NCBI GenBank assembly: GCA_029237695.1
Contig: CM055275.1
Span: 88,338,433 to 88,402,432, forward strand
Direction: 5' to 3'
Length of the DNA stretch: 64,000 nt
Origin: Conchocele bisecta
Lineage: Eukaryota; Mollusca; Bivalvia; Lucinida; Thyasiridae
A program made the position numbers and the translations under genes. This document shows, piece after piece, positions 22,413-31,582 of this stretch. The notes under the pieces are model-generated. The model saw only the letters and a program-made list of their open reading frames with translations, searched no databases and was not told the origin of the DNA. Position 1 is the first letter of the stretch; each line of letters opens with the position of its first letter.

Positions 22413-22544
22413 TATTGCTAATTTTCTTAAAATTAATTTAACTATTCTAACAAGTCTCATCACTTTAACATATTGCCAAGCGCACCACCCGATACTTATG
22501 ATCACCATTATGCTCGCTCGCAACAAAGCTTGCAGCGGAGCACC

Positions 22545-22701
22545 AAATTGTTAACATTGTTAACCATTGTTCAGCATTTGTTCAACATTTGTTAAGCAAT
22601 TGTTCAGCATTGTTCAGCATTTGTTCAGCATTGTTCAGTAATTGCTAAGTATTGTTAAGCATTTACTCGGCAATTACTAACGAGCGTTAAGTAATTGCTA
22701 A
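22545..22701. repeat. Iteron-like array of TTGTTCAGCA units
   Basis: About 13 degenerate units of 10-13 bp run through an intergenic gap (TTGTTAACA, TTGTTCAGCAT, TTGTTCAACAT, TTGTTAAGCAA, later TTACTCGGCAA, TTGCTAAG). Some joints form small palindromes such as AGCAATTGTTC and TTAACATTGTTAA. The array lies between the ATPase end (22702) and the start of the upstream gene (22412). It resembles a protein-binding array, either a replication or an expression signal. Confidence 0.7.
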
Positions 22702-23380
22702 TTAATTATAAAAGTAATTGATAACTTCGTAAGCAGTTGGTTGATCAGTCTTTAGCAAAAGCTTGGCGTGCTTAGTTCCGAAGCATCTGTCGAACCTCCA
22801 GGCGCTCCTCGCGCGTTGGGATAACGTCATTCTCTCGAAGACAGTCATCGAATGAGTCTCGGTCCTTGCAGTGAAAGAGGGCGACCCATTTCGTTTGCTC
22901 GAGCAGATCCTTGAGGACGGCGTTGTACTTTTGAGTGGATATCCATACGCTTTGCCTAGCATGGCGGCCAGAAAATGCGAGCTCGGAGAGCATGTCCTTC
23001 TTTTTGGTCATCGCCGCCTTGGCTGAGCAATCGTCAATCACGTATAGGGTGGGCTCACCCTGGAATCTTTGGTATAAACCGCGCAGCCAATCGTGAAGCC
23101 TATCACCGGCGTCAATAACGTATACCTCAGGGTCGGTCCATATCCACGGGCGCCGCTGATAAGTATCGTTGTGCCGCACAGTGGGACACAGGATCACAAT
23201 GTGACGAAAGGCATCTCGGTAGGAGCCCTCGAGCAAGTCTAGGATGAAAACCGTTTTTCCACATCCTGTCTGCCCACATATTATGGCAGAGTGGGCATCT
23301 CCAATCGTGAATTGGTATTGATTGCTAATTAATTCTTTAGAATTATTAAAATCAGTAGAGTGCTGAGACGTATCGACCAT
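22702..23380 (-). pseudogene. ATP: Polinton genome-packaging ATPase (FtsK/HerA type), late frameshift
   Basis: Powers DNA packaging into the capsid (family role). From ATG 23378-23380: Walker A GQTGCGKT at residues 36-43; Walker B LYVIDDCSA at about 112-120; then the typical LSELAFSGRHARQSVWISTQ segment. The frame stops at 22772 after RQMLRN, but the expected final helix (KHAKLLLKTDQPTAYEVINYF) continues in another frame to 22702, so a small indel near 22780 removes about 23 residues. The start overlaps the capsid gene stop by 29 bases. One CCAATCGTGAATTGG palindrome lies in its codons 21-27. The motor core is intact. Confidence 0.88.
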
Positions 23381-24647
23381 CTTCGATGTTGAGTTGTGCG
23401 TCTGTAATTATATATAAGTACACGTTCAATGGCCCATTTCCATCCGCCTCTTTGGTTATCTGGATCGTCACAACCTCACTAGCGTTCTCAACTTGGCGTC
23501 CGCTGCCGTGTATTTGGTCGTCGTCGCTGGCTCGCATGTCTAACCATAACGGGTATTTGGTATTCAGGAACTCCGCGAGGGAGACGGCCGAGAGCTGCAG
23601 GTCTTTGGCAACCGCGGCAACCTCCGGAGAGCGCTTAGAGCCGGCAGCAAACTGCTTTCTTACTTCGTCCCACTGCTGGTGCGCGCGAAGACCCGCGCTG
23701 TAGAGTTGATTGGGGACTCCCTCGATCGTCACCTCTACCTTCGTGATTTTGGGGTTATAGAATCTGTCGGTTTTTCTAGCACCGAGCGCTAACCGAGCCT
23801 CCTCGAACAGCATCAGTATACCTTTCATCGAGCGGGCGGGTACGTTGACGTTAATATTCCACAATGTGTCGCCTTTGTCTTTCGTCATCTTGCGATGGCG
23901 AAGAACTCGGTCGTAAAGTATGGCAACGCGCCCGGCGTACTGGGTTCTTATCAATCGCGCGAGTTCGGGCATCGTGACCATGTCGTACTCCAGCGAAACA
24001 TTGTCGATCGTATACGTCGATAACATGTCGGTGGCTATGAGAACTCGGCCGTAGTCGTTGAACGTTAGTTCGTATTCGAGGCGGTCAGCCAAAGCGCTCT
24101 GATAGTAGGGCATGTGACTCTCCAGCAACTCAAAGTCGAGCGGAATGTAGAAGCGGTTGCCGTAAGCGGCCGCGACCGCGTTGTCGCTCGCTTTGTTATC
24201 TGCCTTGTTACCAGCCCCGATTCTAAGTTTGGTTACGTTCTTATTTTTGCTGGTGTCAATACCCTGATAGACAGCGTTTTCGCGCTCTTGCGACGTCTTC
24301 CATAGGTCCTGATAACAATGGTAGACGTCGCTGTCATCGATCGACATCACCTCATTACCAGAAATCTTTATCATGGTCTTCTTGACTATGGCGCGACGCA
24401 GGTTCTGAACGACGGTTCGGTCCTCGTCCGTCGACGTCAGCGAAATAGTGAAAGCGAGGCGAACAGTCCCCGGCACAATGACGTCGTTAGCTCCGAGGTT
24501 GGGGAAGCGGACCAAGAGCTGCTGGTTCTGGTCGATCGTCGATGGGTTGTTCGTAATAACGACACTCTGTCTCACGCCTTTTGCCCCGAGGGGCTCACGC
24601 AGTCTGCGGTATGGATTGAGTTTGCGACCGTATTGACTCGAAGACAT
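23352..24647 (-). CDS. MCP: Jelly-roll capsid protein, probably the major capsid protein
   Basis: An intact 431-aa frame from ATG 24645-24647. The sequence is rich in beta-prone segments with few low-complexity stretches. Segments FYIPLDFELLESHMPYYQ (about residues 176-193), LEYELTFNDYGRVL and NVNVPARSMKGILMLFEEA match what I recall of Polinton capsid proteins of the adenovirus/PRD1 double jelly-roll lineage. It is somewhat short for a double jelly-roll protein, so a single jelly-roll minor protein is the alternative. It lies directly upstream of the ATPase, the usual Polinton arrangement. It is the longest unbroken gene of the element. Confidence 0.72.
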   Translation of the reverse strand: MSSSQYGRKLNPYRRLREPLGAKGVRQSVVITNNPSTIDQNQQLLVRFPNLGANDVIVPGTVRLAFTISLTSTDEDRTVVQNLRRAIVKKTMIKISGNEVMSIDDSDVYHCYQDLWKTSQERENAVYQGIDTSKNKNVTKLRIGAGNKADNKASDNAVAAAYGNRFYIPLDFELLESHMPYYQSALADRLEYELTFNDYGRVLIATDMLSTYTIDNVSLEYDMVTMPELARLIRTQYAGRVAILYDRVLRHRKMTKDKGDTLWNINVNVPARSMKGILMLFEEARLALGARKTDRFYNPKITKVEVTIEGVPNQLYSAGLRAHQQWDEVRKQFAAGSKRSPEVAAVAKDLQLSAVSLAEFLNTKYPLWLDMRASDDDQIHGSGRQVENASEVVTIQITKEADGNGPLNVYLYIITDAQLNIEDGRYVSALY

Positions 24648-24702
24648 AATTTAGTGAATCTATATTAAACCCGTATGGTTTTGTCTTTAATACATAATTA
24701 AT
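24648..24702. promoter_or_regulatory. Divergent intergenic promoter region
   Basis: Only 55 bases separate the capsid start (-) from the start of the 24703 gene (+). The segment is AT-rich (TATATTAAACC, TAATACATAATTAAT) and must hold the upstream signals of both genes. No specific box is certain. Confidence 0.5.
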
Positions 24703-26137
24703 ATGGCTGATTACGATATTGACATGGATGAAATCGACAGAGACGATTTCCGCGATGATGATGACATCGATGATGACATCGATAACTATGACGAAACGAC
24801 CTTCATAGAGACGCCAGCACCCCCAATTCCACCTTTGTTTGTTCCAGGCGAACCACGAAATAAGCCTTTGGTTAATCCAGGCGCATCTTTGTTTGTTCCA
24901 GACGCACAAGGAACTTCATCTGCTGGTGTCCCTATGTGGGAGGCCCCACCCGAAACTCCGGCATGGGCGGGTGGTGTCGAGATTCCTGCGGGGATCTCCA
25001 AGGATGAGCTGGCGCCTCTCAAGGAAACGGAGTCTCGGGTAAAACGGTGGGAGAGTGAGGTGTCTAAACACGGCATCAATGCCACGTTGGAGTTCCGCAG
25101 CACTAAAAGAGGAGACCTGTGGGTTAAATGGGGCAAGAGCTGGAAGTTGCTGACGTACAAGAACAACCCGACCCGGTTCGTCAGCCCCTCTTCCTTGAAC
25201 CGATATGGAGTACTCTTCGCTCGAGCTCTCGGAGTGATCGATGATCGGTCGCAGCTGCCTCAACAAATGGTAAAAACCCTACAGTCTACCGACGAAACGC
25301 TGGTGAAGACGGCCGCCGCTATAGAAACGAGCGATATCAGCGAGGTCCCTTGTATAGCCACCGACGCTATTAACACAGTGGAAACTACGGTCAACGAAAT
25401 AAACGGCACCAAGTATGACCCACCATTACCTCTTCGCGAACTCCTGCCTGGGACTCGATAAAGGTTCTTTCTGCAAAACGGACCGGGGCGAACTGGTCAA
25501 TAACCTCTCCAAACTCACGGTGCTGGACGAACATATCGCGCTAGAAGAAAGAAAACTTGGGGAAGTCCGTGACGATAGAGAATCTACCGAGCGGATCAAC
25601 AAACTCCTGCGGTCGTTGCGGGACGAAAGAGAAGCTCGCTTGGAGGTTGTCTCGACTAACCGTGAGGCACTTTCCGGCCAATTAAGTCGGAGCCAAGAAA
25701 CAATCTCGAGGGTCCTGCACGAGGACACGACACTCGGTGAGCGTCTTCGCACTCTGTTCAGAGAGAAGGGCGTCACGATAGTAACCATCATCGCAGCTTT
25801 CAGCATGATTATATCGACCCTAATTCTATCTATATCGTCTCTATTTGTAGCTGTCAATGTTGGTGCCGCACCAGCACCCGCACCAGCACCCGCACCATCC
25901 GGCGGAGCCAAGGAGTGGGTAAAAAAACAACTAAAAGCCCTCGCCAGTCTCCTGGCTAAATTAGCAGGAAAGGTGGCTGCCGCGCTGCCTGGGTTGATAG
26001 GAGGTCTCCTCTCCTTCTTGTTATTTATATTATCAAAAACGGTCGGATGGCTCGCCGAGAATTGGACTTTAATCGTGGCGATCGCCGGTCTCATACTATT
26101 CTTCGCCAGAGAGTTCCTAAAACCAAAGCGTAAATAG
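24703..26137 (+). pseudogene. Long Polinton membrane protein split by one frameshift
   Basis: Two frames appear to be one ~470-aa protein. The first (24703-25461) starts with a very acidic D-rich segment (residues 4-29), then a P-rich linker, then a conserved-looking WVKWGKSWKLLTYKN region. The second (within 25415-26137) begins near GLDKGSF and carries a charged coiled-coil segment, a hydrophobic helix (VTIVTIIAAFSMIISTLIL), an AP-repeat linker, and two further apolar segments near the C-terminus. Similar proteins in other Polintons, as I recall, read through this junction, so a frameshift near 25450 is likely. It is divergent from the capsid gene. Function unknown, possibly virion- or membrane-associated. 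Confidence 0.6.
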
Positions 26138-27217
26138 TCCGATCGCCACGAGGGCGACGACGAGCGCTAATTTCTCCTCCTCGTGTGTTGTGCTTCCAAT
26201 CTCGATTGGTGTTTCCGCTCCTGTTTCAACATTGTTGATGATTGGATTGGGGGAACTCGATGGTGCATCCAATTTACGAATTGGGGGTACTGGGTTCGAT
26301 TGTGTTGAGGGAGGTGTATCCATTTTGTGTTTTGGGGGTTTTATGAAATCGGTTCCACTTACAACCTCAACACTGTTGAACCCGGGCATCTTGGGTGGGA
26401 GCTTGATGATATCCGTGTTCACGTTACCGTTGTGGCCGATTTTTTGATTGGCGGTGGCGATTACGATCTGATTATTGTAACCGTCAACCGGGTCGTCTCG
26501 TAGTATCATATTGCTCGGCGCCATATAAAGACCTATTCCAAATACATAGTCTACTGGAGTGCTGGCATTCTGCAAAACGTCTTGATAATTCTGGATCGCC
26601 TTCTCCAGGTCCACCCTAGCTGAGATGGCGTCCTCTACAAGTGCTAAGAATTGTTTTTGTGCATCAAACGCCGTTCCCGTGCCCAGTATAGAACTGCGAG
26701 TTTGCTTCTGTGCGCCGAGGATGGCCCAGACGTACGTGCGAATGGAGTCGTTGACGCGAGTAACCCCGGCCTGCGTGAACCCTAGACCCTTATCTAACAT
26801 AAATATACCCCACGCGTTCTGAACCTCAGCAGCCTGCTGTATGTAATCGACGTGAGCCCGTTTCGGAGGTAACATTTTACAAGAAAACACGCCACAGTGC
26901 CGACCTCCAGACACTTCTGGCCCGAAAGTCATAGTCGCGGGGTCAAAATTCCCGGCGTTCCGACTGACGATGTGGTCACCGGAGTGATCGTGTCTAAAAT
27001 CAGTCTGCCTCCAATTCCCGGACTGGCCCCGAATGAGAACGTCCCCGAGGCCGGTGCTGGTAGGAAATGCTTTCTGTCTCCAGTCCGCGTCTTTTGAAAC
27101 GTTAAATTCGCTACACAGTCTTTCAAACGCCATACGCGAAAGTTCGGAATGGTGAATGTGCAGATAATTGTCGATTTCTGCCGTGTGTAATGATTGAGCA
27201 TTAACAGTTGCACACAA
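26117..27217 (-). CDS. Polinton-associated 366-aa protein with C-terminal membrane helix
   Basis: The frame overlaps the end of the preceding gene tail-to-tail by 21 bases. The ORF begins with TTG directly after a TAG, so it has no good start; the first ATG is at MAFERLCSEF (about residue 29). Directly upstream, another frame encodes a very hydrophobic run (WVFWFLGRYWWISLGLG, about 27240-27295) that would make a signal peptide, so a frameshift at the N-terminus is likely. The body (GIFMLDKGLGFTQAG, then a helical segment with RSSILGTG) has no domain that I recognise. The C-terminal third is P- and S-rich, contains two of the short palindromes (26195, 26269) and ends in a membrane helix (LALVVALVAIGLFTLWF). 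A minor capsid role is possible but unproven. Confidence 0.55.
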   Translation of the reverse strand: MCATVNAQSLHTAEIDNYLHIHHSELSRMAFERLCSEFNVSKDADWRQKAFPTSTGLGDVLIRGQSGNWRQTDFRHDHSGDHIVSRNAGNFDPATMTFGPEVSGGRHCGVFSCKMLPPKRAHVDYIQQAAEVQNAWGIFMLDKGLGFTQAGVTRVNDSIRTYVWAILGAQKQTRSSILGTGTAFDAQKQFLALVEDAISARVDLEKAIQNYQDVLQNASTPVDYVFGIGLYMAPSNMILRDDPVDGYNNQIVIATANQKIGHNGNVNTDIIKLPPKMPGFNSVEVVSGTDFIKPPKHKMDTPPSTQSNPVPPIRKLDAPSSSPNPIINNVETGAETPIEIGSTTHEEEKLALVVALVAIGLFTLWF

Positions 27218-27340
27218 CTATGTAAATTACCCAAACCCAATGAAATCCACCAATATCTACCCAAAAACCAAAATACCCATATGACACCAACAATACAATG
27301 CTGAATTCAATTCTGTCGTCTGCTGGTTATATGTTTTTTT

Positions 27341-27638
27341 ATCTCGTCAACACCGTGCGTATGTGCCGTGAAACATTTTTGATATCCTGCCAATACGACT
27401 TAATCACTGCGTATGAATATGTGCGGTGGCTGGGATTATTTTGTTTTGCATTTTAAAGCGATTAGTAGGTGTTGACGGGATAAATCATGATAAATAGAAT
27501 AGTAGGTTAGTGCCGTGAATGGGAAAAATATCTGGCGCGGCTCGGAAACGGGATGTGCTCGGCAGAGCCCATCCCGTTTCCTAAGCCTTGCCAGATATGT
27601 TTTCCCATTCACGGCACTAACCTACTATTCTCTATTTA
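27341..27638. mobile_element. Two-module composite foldback element, copy 1
   Basis: Module 1 runs from ATCTCGTCAACAC to GTGTTGACGGGAT (27341-27481). Module 2 (27491-27638) is a long palindrome starting TAAATAGAATAGTAGG and ending CCTACTATTCTCTATTTA. The same pair abuts at 35156, 39177 and 50053. It is non-coding and lies just outside the Polinton's right side. Confidence 0.75.
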
Positions 27639-27639
27639 T

Positions 27640-28096
27640 TTCCATTTCTATCAATAAAACATAATCATGTCCGATTCTAAAGTTCAATGATGGTTTATTG
27701 AGAAAAGAAAGACTATGAAACAACAGCTGGCGGAAAGCGTATAGTAGTTAGCAGTGATTTAGAAGGGACTATTTTGCGAGGTGAAATGTAGTTCCGGCAC
27801 TGATCAATATGAACTCACGAGACGTCAATATGGAAAAATATGGACATCTTCTGTTGCATTGTGTTTCAATGGGAAACGGAATTACGTATACAATAAGAAC
27901 AGTTTATTGCATCGAGGCAACCTCTTCATGGGCATACAGTCGAACCTCCCCGAACGGCCACCTCTCTACAACAACACCCTCTCTGTAACGGCTGCAATTT
28001 GATATCCTAAATGGATGATTTCCTCTATATATAACCATTAGACTGCTGAGCACGACACTTGTTTGTTGTCTGATGTTGATTTAGCATTCTTTCTCA
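27640..28096. other. Non-coding spacer
   Basis: The open frame at 27781-28002 has no domain. Its end (CCACCTCTCTACAACAACACCC) matches 39479-39500, so it is repeat-derived. No gene is supported. Confidence 0.45.
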
Positions 28097-28176
28097 ATAA
28101 AAACATGTTTTGACAGCACTTTAGAATCATTTCCATTGGAAATGATTCTAAAATGCTGTCAAAGCATGTATTTCAT
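28097..28176. repeat. Foldback palindrome, TTTGACAGCACTTTAGAATC type
   Basis: Arms TTTGACAGCACTTTAGAATC and its complement meet at TTTCCATTGGAAA. A second copy is at 41456-41615, where the palindrome extends further out to TGTCGTCTGCTG on both sides. Confidence 0.75.
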
Positions 28177-28710
28177 GTCAGAGAATTATCGAAGAAAATA
28201 AACATCAGAAAACAAAATTTAATTAAGCATTACCTCCCTACAACAGCCACCTCTACACAACAGACAGTTTGGCGTCTTCCCATGGGTGGCTGTTGTAGAG
28301 ATTGCACTGTACATACATGGCTACTGAGACACATACGTAGATCATTGAGCTCGTATATGATACACGTATACACGTACAATGCAAGACGGCGTACATGTGT
28401 ATACATGTACTACTAAATATAAATAATGAAAGTATCACAATCGTGACAAATATGCAAAGAAGGTTCAGACCATGCCACAGCCACTACTGTCAGCCACTAC
28501 TGTCTGTTTCACGAAACCTGCCCAAATTTTACGGATATATAAACAATGCAAAAATAATATGTTTCAGTAGTTTAATTTTATAAAAAAAATAAGAATGAGC
28601 CTTCATTTCATTCTGTGAAATTTGGTCGAATATTTATTTCATTATGAAACTAGAATTGTGTTCATAGAACACGATGCCCCACATATCGCTTTGATAATAA
28701 ACAAGGCAAA
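28177..28710. other. Non-coding, nothing firm
   Basis: It contains a short inverted pair of CCACCTCTACACAAC / GTGGCTGTTGTAGAG (about 28247-28298). No gene is recognised. Confidence 0.4.
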
Positions 28711-29165
28711 AATTCCAAGTCCAAAAGGAGAGATAATCCATGACCTGGGTGTCGAATCAACAATCAAAATATAAGTATGCACATCTACTCATCATAAGGA
28801 AGCTACATATCAAGTCTGTAGTTATTACGGTTTAAAAGTTTTACGAGTTACAAGGCAAAATTGCCAAATTCTAAGTCGAAATGGGGTCGATTCAAAAATC
28901 GAAATAAACTTGGCGCAACTACATGTACTCATCATAAGGAAGCTAAATACCAGGTTTCAGATGTGTAGCTATTAGTTTCAAAGTTTTAGGACTGACAAGC
29001 CAGAATTGGAAAATTCTAAGTCGAAAAGGGGGAAATAATGCACTACCCCAGGATCGAATAAAAAATCAACAAACTTTGCACATCTACTCGTAATAAGCAA
29101 ACTACATACCAAGTTTCAGGTCTGTAGCTAGTACGTTCAAGTTCTACGAGTCACAAGGCAAAATT
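28711..29165. repeat. Three tandem ~150-bp repeat units
   Basis: Units share GGAGATAATCCATGAC, then a CATCTACTCATCATAAGGAAG block, then TTTCAGGTCTGTAGCTATTA, then ACAAGGCAAAATTGCCAAAT. The same family stands at 61960-62330, 62770-62925 and flanks the large inverted repeat (4855-4995, about 8945). It is non-coding. Confidence 0.75.
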
Positions 29166-29171
29166 GCCAAA

Positions 29172-30140
29172 TACTTTTCATGTGCTTTTCAAGGCTATTA
29201 ATCTGATTTTCAAGGCTATGCATGTGTTTTGCAAGACTATTCATGTGTTTTTCAAGGCTATGCACGTGCTTTTCCAGGATATGCACACGTTTTTCCCGGC
29301 TATGCACATGTTTTTCAATGCTTATTCATGTGTTTTTAAAGGCTACATGTATTAATCTGATTTGCAACGCTATGCACGTGTTTTCAAGGCTATTCATGTG
29401 TTTTTCAAGGATATTTATATTCATGTGTTTGTCAAGGCTATGCACATGTTTTTCCCTGGCTATGCACGTGCTTTTCCCGGGTATGCACACATTTTTCCCG
29501 GCTATGTACGTATTTTTCAAGGCTATTCATGTGTTTTTCAAGGCTATTAATCTGATGTTCAATGCTATGCATATGTTTTTCAAGGCTATGCACGTGTTTT
29601 CAAGGCTATTCATGTGTTTTTCAAGGCTATGCACGTGCTTTTCCAGGATATGCACACGTTTTTCCCTGGCTATGCACGTGCTTTTCCCGGCTATGCACGT
29701 ATTTTTCCAAGGCTATTCATGCGTTATTCAAGGTTATTCATGTCTTTCAATGCTATTCATGTTCTTTTTCAAGGCTATGCACAGGTTTGTAATGCTATGC
29801 ACGTGTTTGTAATGCTATGCACGTGTTTGTAATGCTATGCACGTGTTTTTAGGGATACATATGTGTTTTTCAATGCCATTCATGTGTTTGTCAAGGATAT
29901 TCATGTTTTTTTCAATGCTATTAATGTGTTTTTCCAAGGCTATTCATCTGTTTTTCAAGGATATTCATGTTTTTCAAGGATAATGTGTTTTTCAAGGCTA
30001 TGCACGTGTTTTTAAGGATACATATGTGTTTCTCAATGCTGCTCCTGTGTTTTCAGGGATATTCATGTGTTTTTCTGGGATATTCATGTGTTTCATGTGT
30101 TTTTCAGCGATATTCAGGTGTTTTTCAAGGCTATATTCTC
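29172..30140. repeat. About 1 kb tandem array of a 24-bp unit
   Basis: Units of the form TTTTTCAAGGCTATGCACGTG and TTTTTCAAGGCTATTCATGTG repeat roughly 40 times with point changes and occasional indels. Because 24 is divisible by three, several frames stay open with an 8-residue period (CFSRLCT), giving spurious ORFs up to 196 aa at 29222-29812. I see no sign of a real gene. Confidence 0.85.
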
Positions 30141-30610
30141 AATCAAAATATATGTTGTTACCACAAGGAGTATATACTTTTGGCGAGAAATAATAAAAAA
30201 AAAAAGTTTTTCTCCACAAGAAGAAATGCATTTTGCAATAAATGGGTGAAATACGAGACAAACCATGGGATTTTTTACATTAGAAGATTTGCTCCTAAAA
30301 AATATTTACCAAATTTATGATAGTTTCCGTAAACTACATAAAACTTGATGAAATGTTGATGTCATTTACGCAAAATCCGCATTAATTTTGTCAACTTTTG
30401 ATGTCATTTACAGAAAATATCACAGAACATTACTAGAACAAGGGATAAAACCAAATTTAACCCTCACATACAAGAATGCCAACGACGCACCTGAGGCCAA
30501 AACCAGGTATCTGGTCGGGATTCCAGCAATGATGAATCCCGATCGTTAAATTACTAATCGCATGCTCCAAACCAATCACCTTAATGATGAAGTTTGGTAA
30601 GGCAAAAACT
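30141..30610. other. Non-coding; repeat fragment
   Basis: Positions 30465-30560 (ACATACAAGAATGCCAACGAC...GATCG) match the end of the ~410-bp repeat at 40963-41400. The rest is AT-rich with no recognised feature. Confidence 0.5.
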
Positions 30611-30687
30611 ATGTAGGTTAATAAATAGACACATATCCTTCAATCCTTGAAGGATTGAAGGATATGTGTCTATTTATTAACCTACAT
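30611..30687. repeat. 77-nt perfect palindrome
   Basis: Two 38-base arms (ATGTAGGTTAATAAATAGAC... and its exact complement) meet around a single central G. I found no mismatch. It is a very young or actively maintained foldback, or a hairpin-forming element. Confidence 0.85.
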
Positions 30688-30839
30688 AGAAGAATAAAAC
30701 ATACAGATGTAAGACATGGACATTTTATTATTAATGTTTGTGATGATGGCACATGATGATTGATGGATGGAACAAACAAGATTCGTGATGAGGTCAATAA
30801 TGTGGGGAATTACGTCACCAAAATTGCTGCGATTTCACA

Positions 30840-31160
30840 ATATTTCATATGTGGCTGTGACTGGAGGAATGGGGCTAAGGGATTTGCGACCAGTGCAGTT
30901 GTTTATTTACCAGAGCGTCACGCATCAAATACTCACATTTTTTGTGATTTGACAGACAAATTTAGAAAGGTTATTATTTTTCCATAGTATTTCAGAAGAG
31001 ACCAATTTGACACACCAACTGAAAATGGTAGATAAAACACTGCCAGTGTATATCCAGATCAGCCTGTGCATATGCAGTCTGATCAGGCTGCACTGTCCGC
31101 CATTCCATCTATGAAACAGCCGCCATGCTTCTTCCAAGCAATTTATTCAACAAGTTTACC
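30840..31160. repeat. Dispersed repeat, GGCTGTGACTGGAG family
   Basis: It has the blocks TGTGGCTGTGACTGGAG, AAATGGGGCTTATGG-like, GACCAGTGTAG-like, CAGTCTGATCAGG and a final CACTG...GCCATTCCAT. Related copies lie at about 2265-2480, 31925-32075, 38365-38475, 44180-44375, 44740-44800, 47800-47960, 55855-55920 and 56165-56420. The family is a non-coding interspersed repeat; frames reading VDPDQTA are translations of it. Confidence 0.65.
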
Positions 31161-31379
31161 GATTTCATAAGGAACGAGGCTGTTTGAGGCTGTGCCGAGT
31201 TTCTTATGAAATCAGTCATCTTATTTAATAAATATCATTGTAAATAAACGCAAATGGTAGATTCTGTTTATTGCATAAGCACACCATCATACATTAAAGC
31301 TGTACTGATAATGTCACATGTTTTTAGTAGCGATCTCATTTGAATATTTATTACACCAGTGTAGTACAAGTTTGAAAGC

Positions 31380-31582
31380 CGATTTTATGAGATATTTTTT
31401 CCCATTTACGGCACTAACCTACTATTCTATATCTATTTTCCTTATTTCTCAACCAAAGTATATGTTGTGACCACTCATTTGAACCGTCTCGGCGAGACGG
31501 TTCAAATGAGTGGTCACAACATATACTTCTGATGAGAAATAAAGAAATTCTTGAGCCTTGCCGGATATTTTTTCCTATTTTG
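31380..31582. repeat. Foldback nested in half of another foldback
   Basis: The palindrome 31442-31543 (GTATATGTTGTGACCACTC and complement around CCGTCTCGGCGAGACGG) interrupts a module-2 sequence: its CACGGCACTAACCTACTATTC-like end lies on the left and a GCCTTGCCGGATATTTTTTCC piece on the right. The same nested arrangement recurs at 50323-50480. Relatives of the inner palindrome lie at 54070-54165 and 61553-61640. Confidence 0.7.

Larger units (their letters stand above)
20275..26285. repeat. Dispersed short imperfect palindromes, CCAAT(N)ATTGG type
   Basis: At least eight copies sit at 20275, 21277, 21416, 21479, 21689, 23301, 26195 and 26269. Variants are CCAATCGCGATTGG, CCAATTCGTGAATTGG, CCAATCTCGATTGG, CCAATCGTGAATTGG and CCAATTTACGAATTGG. 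Half-copies (TCGATTGGG, CAATCGG) lie around 21321, 21436-21462 and 21737. They are confined to the minus-strand part of the Polinton and occur mostly inside or at the edge of coding frames. A second palindrome, CAACACTGTTGAAC, recurs at 21510 and 26369. Confidence 0.7.
14051..27290. mobile_element. Decayed Polinton/Maverick element
   Basis: The co-occurrence of a protein-primed family B DNA polymerase, a retroviral-type integrase, an FtsK/HerA-like packaging ATPase and a jelly-roll capsid protein within 13 kb defines a Polinton (known family hallmark). Size is slightly below the usual 15-20 kb. At least four of the core or large genes are broken by frameshifts or stops, so it cannot be autonomous. 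Both ends are uncertain: the left lies somewhere between about 13.9 and 14.05 kb, and the right lies before the foldback repeats that begin by about 27.3 kb. I could not identify terminal inverted repeats or a 6-bp target duplication. Confidence 0.9.

Noticed and set aside
29222..29812. 196-aa Cys/Phe-rich ORF
   Set aside because: It is a translation of a 24-bp tandem array and keeps its frame only because the period is a multiple of three.
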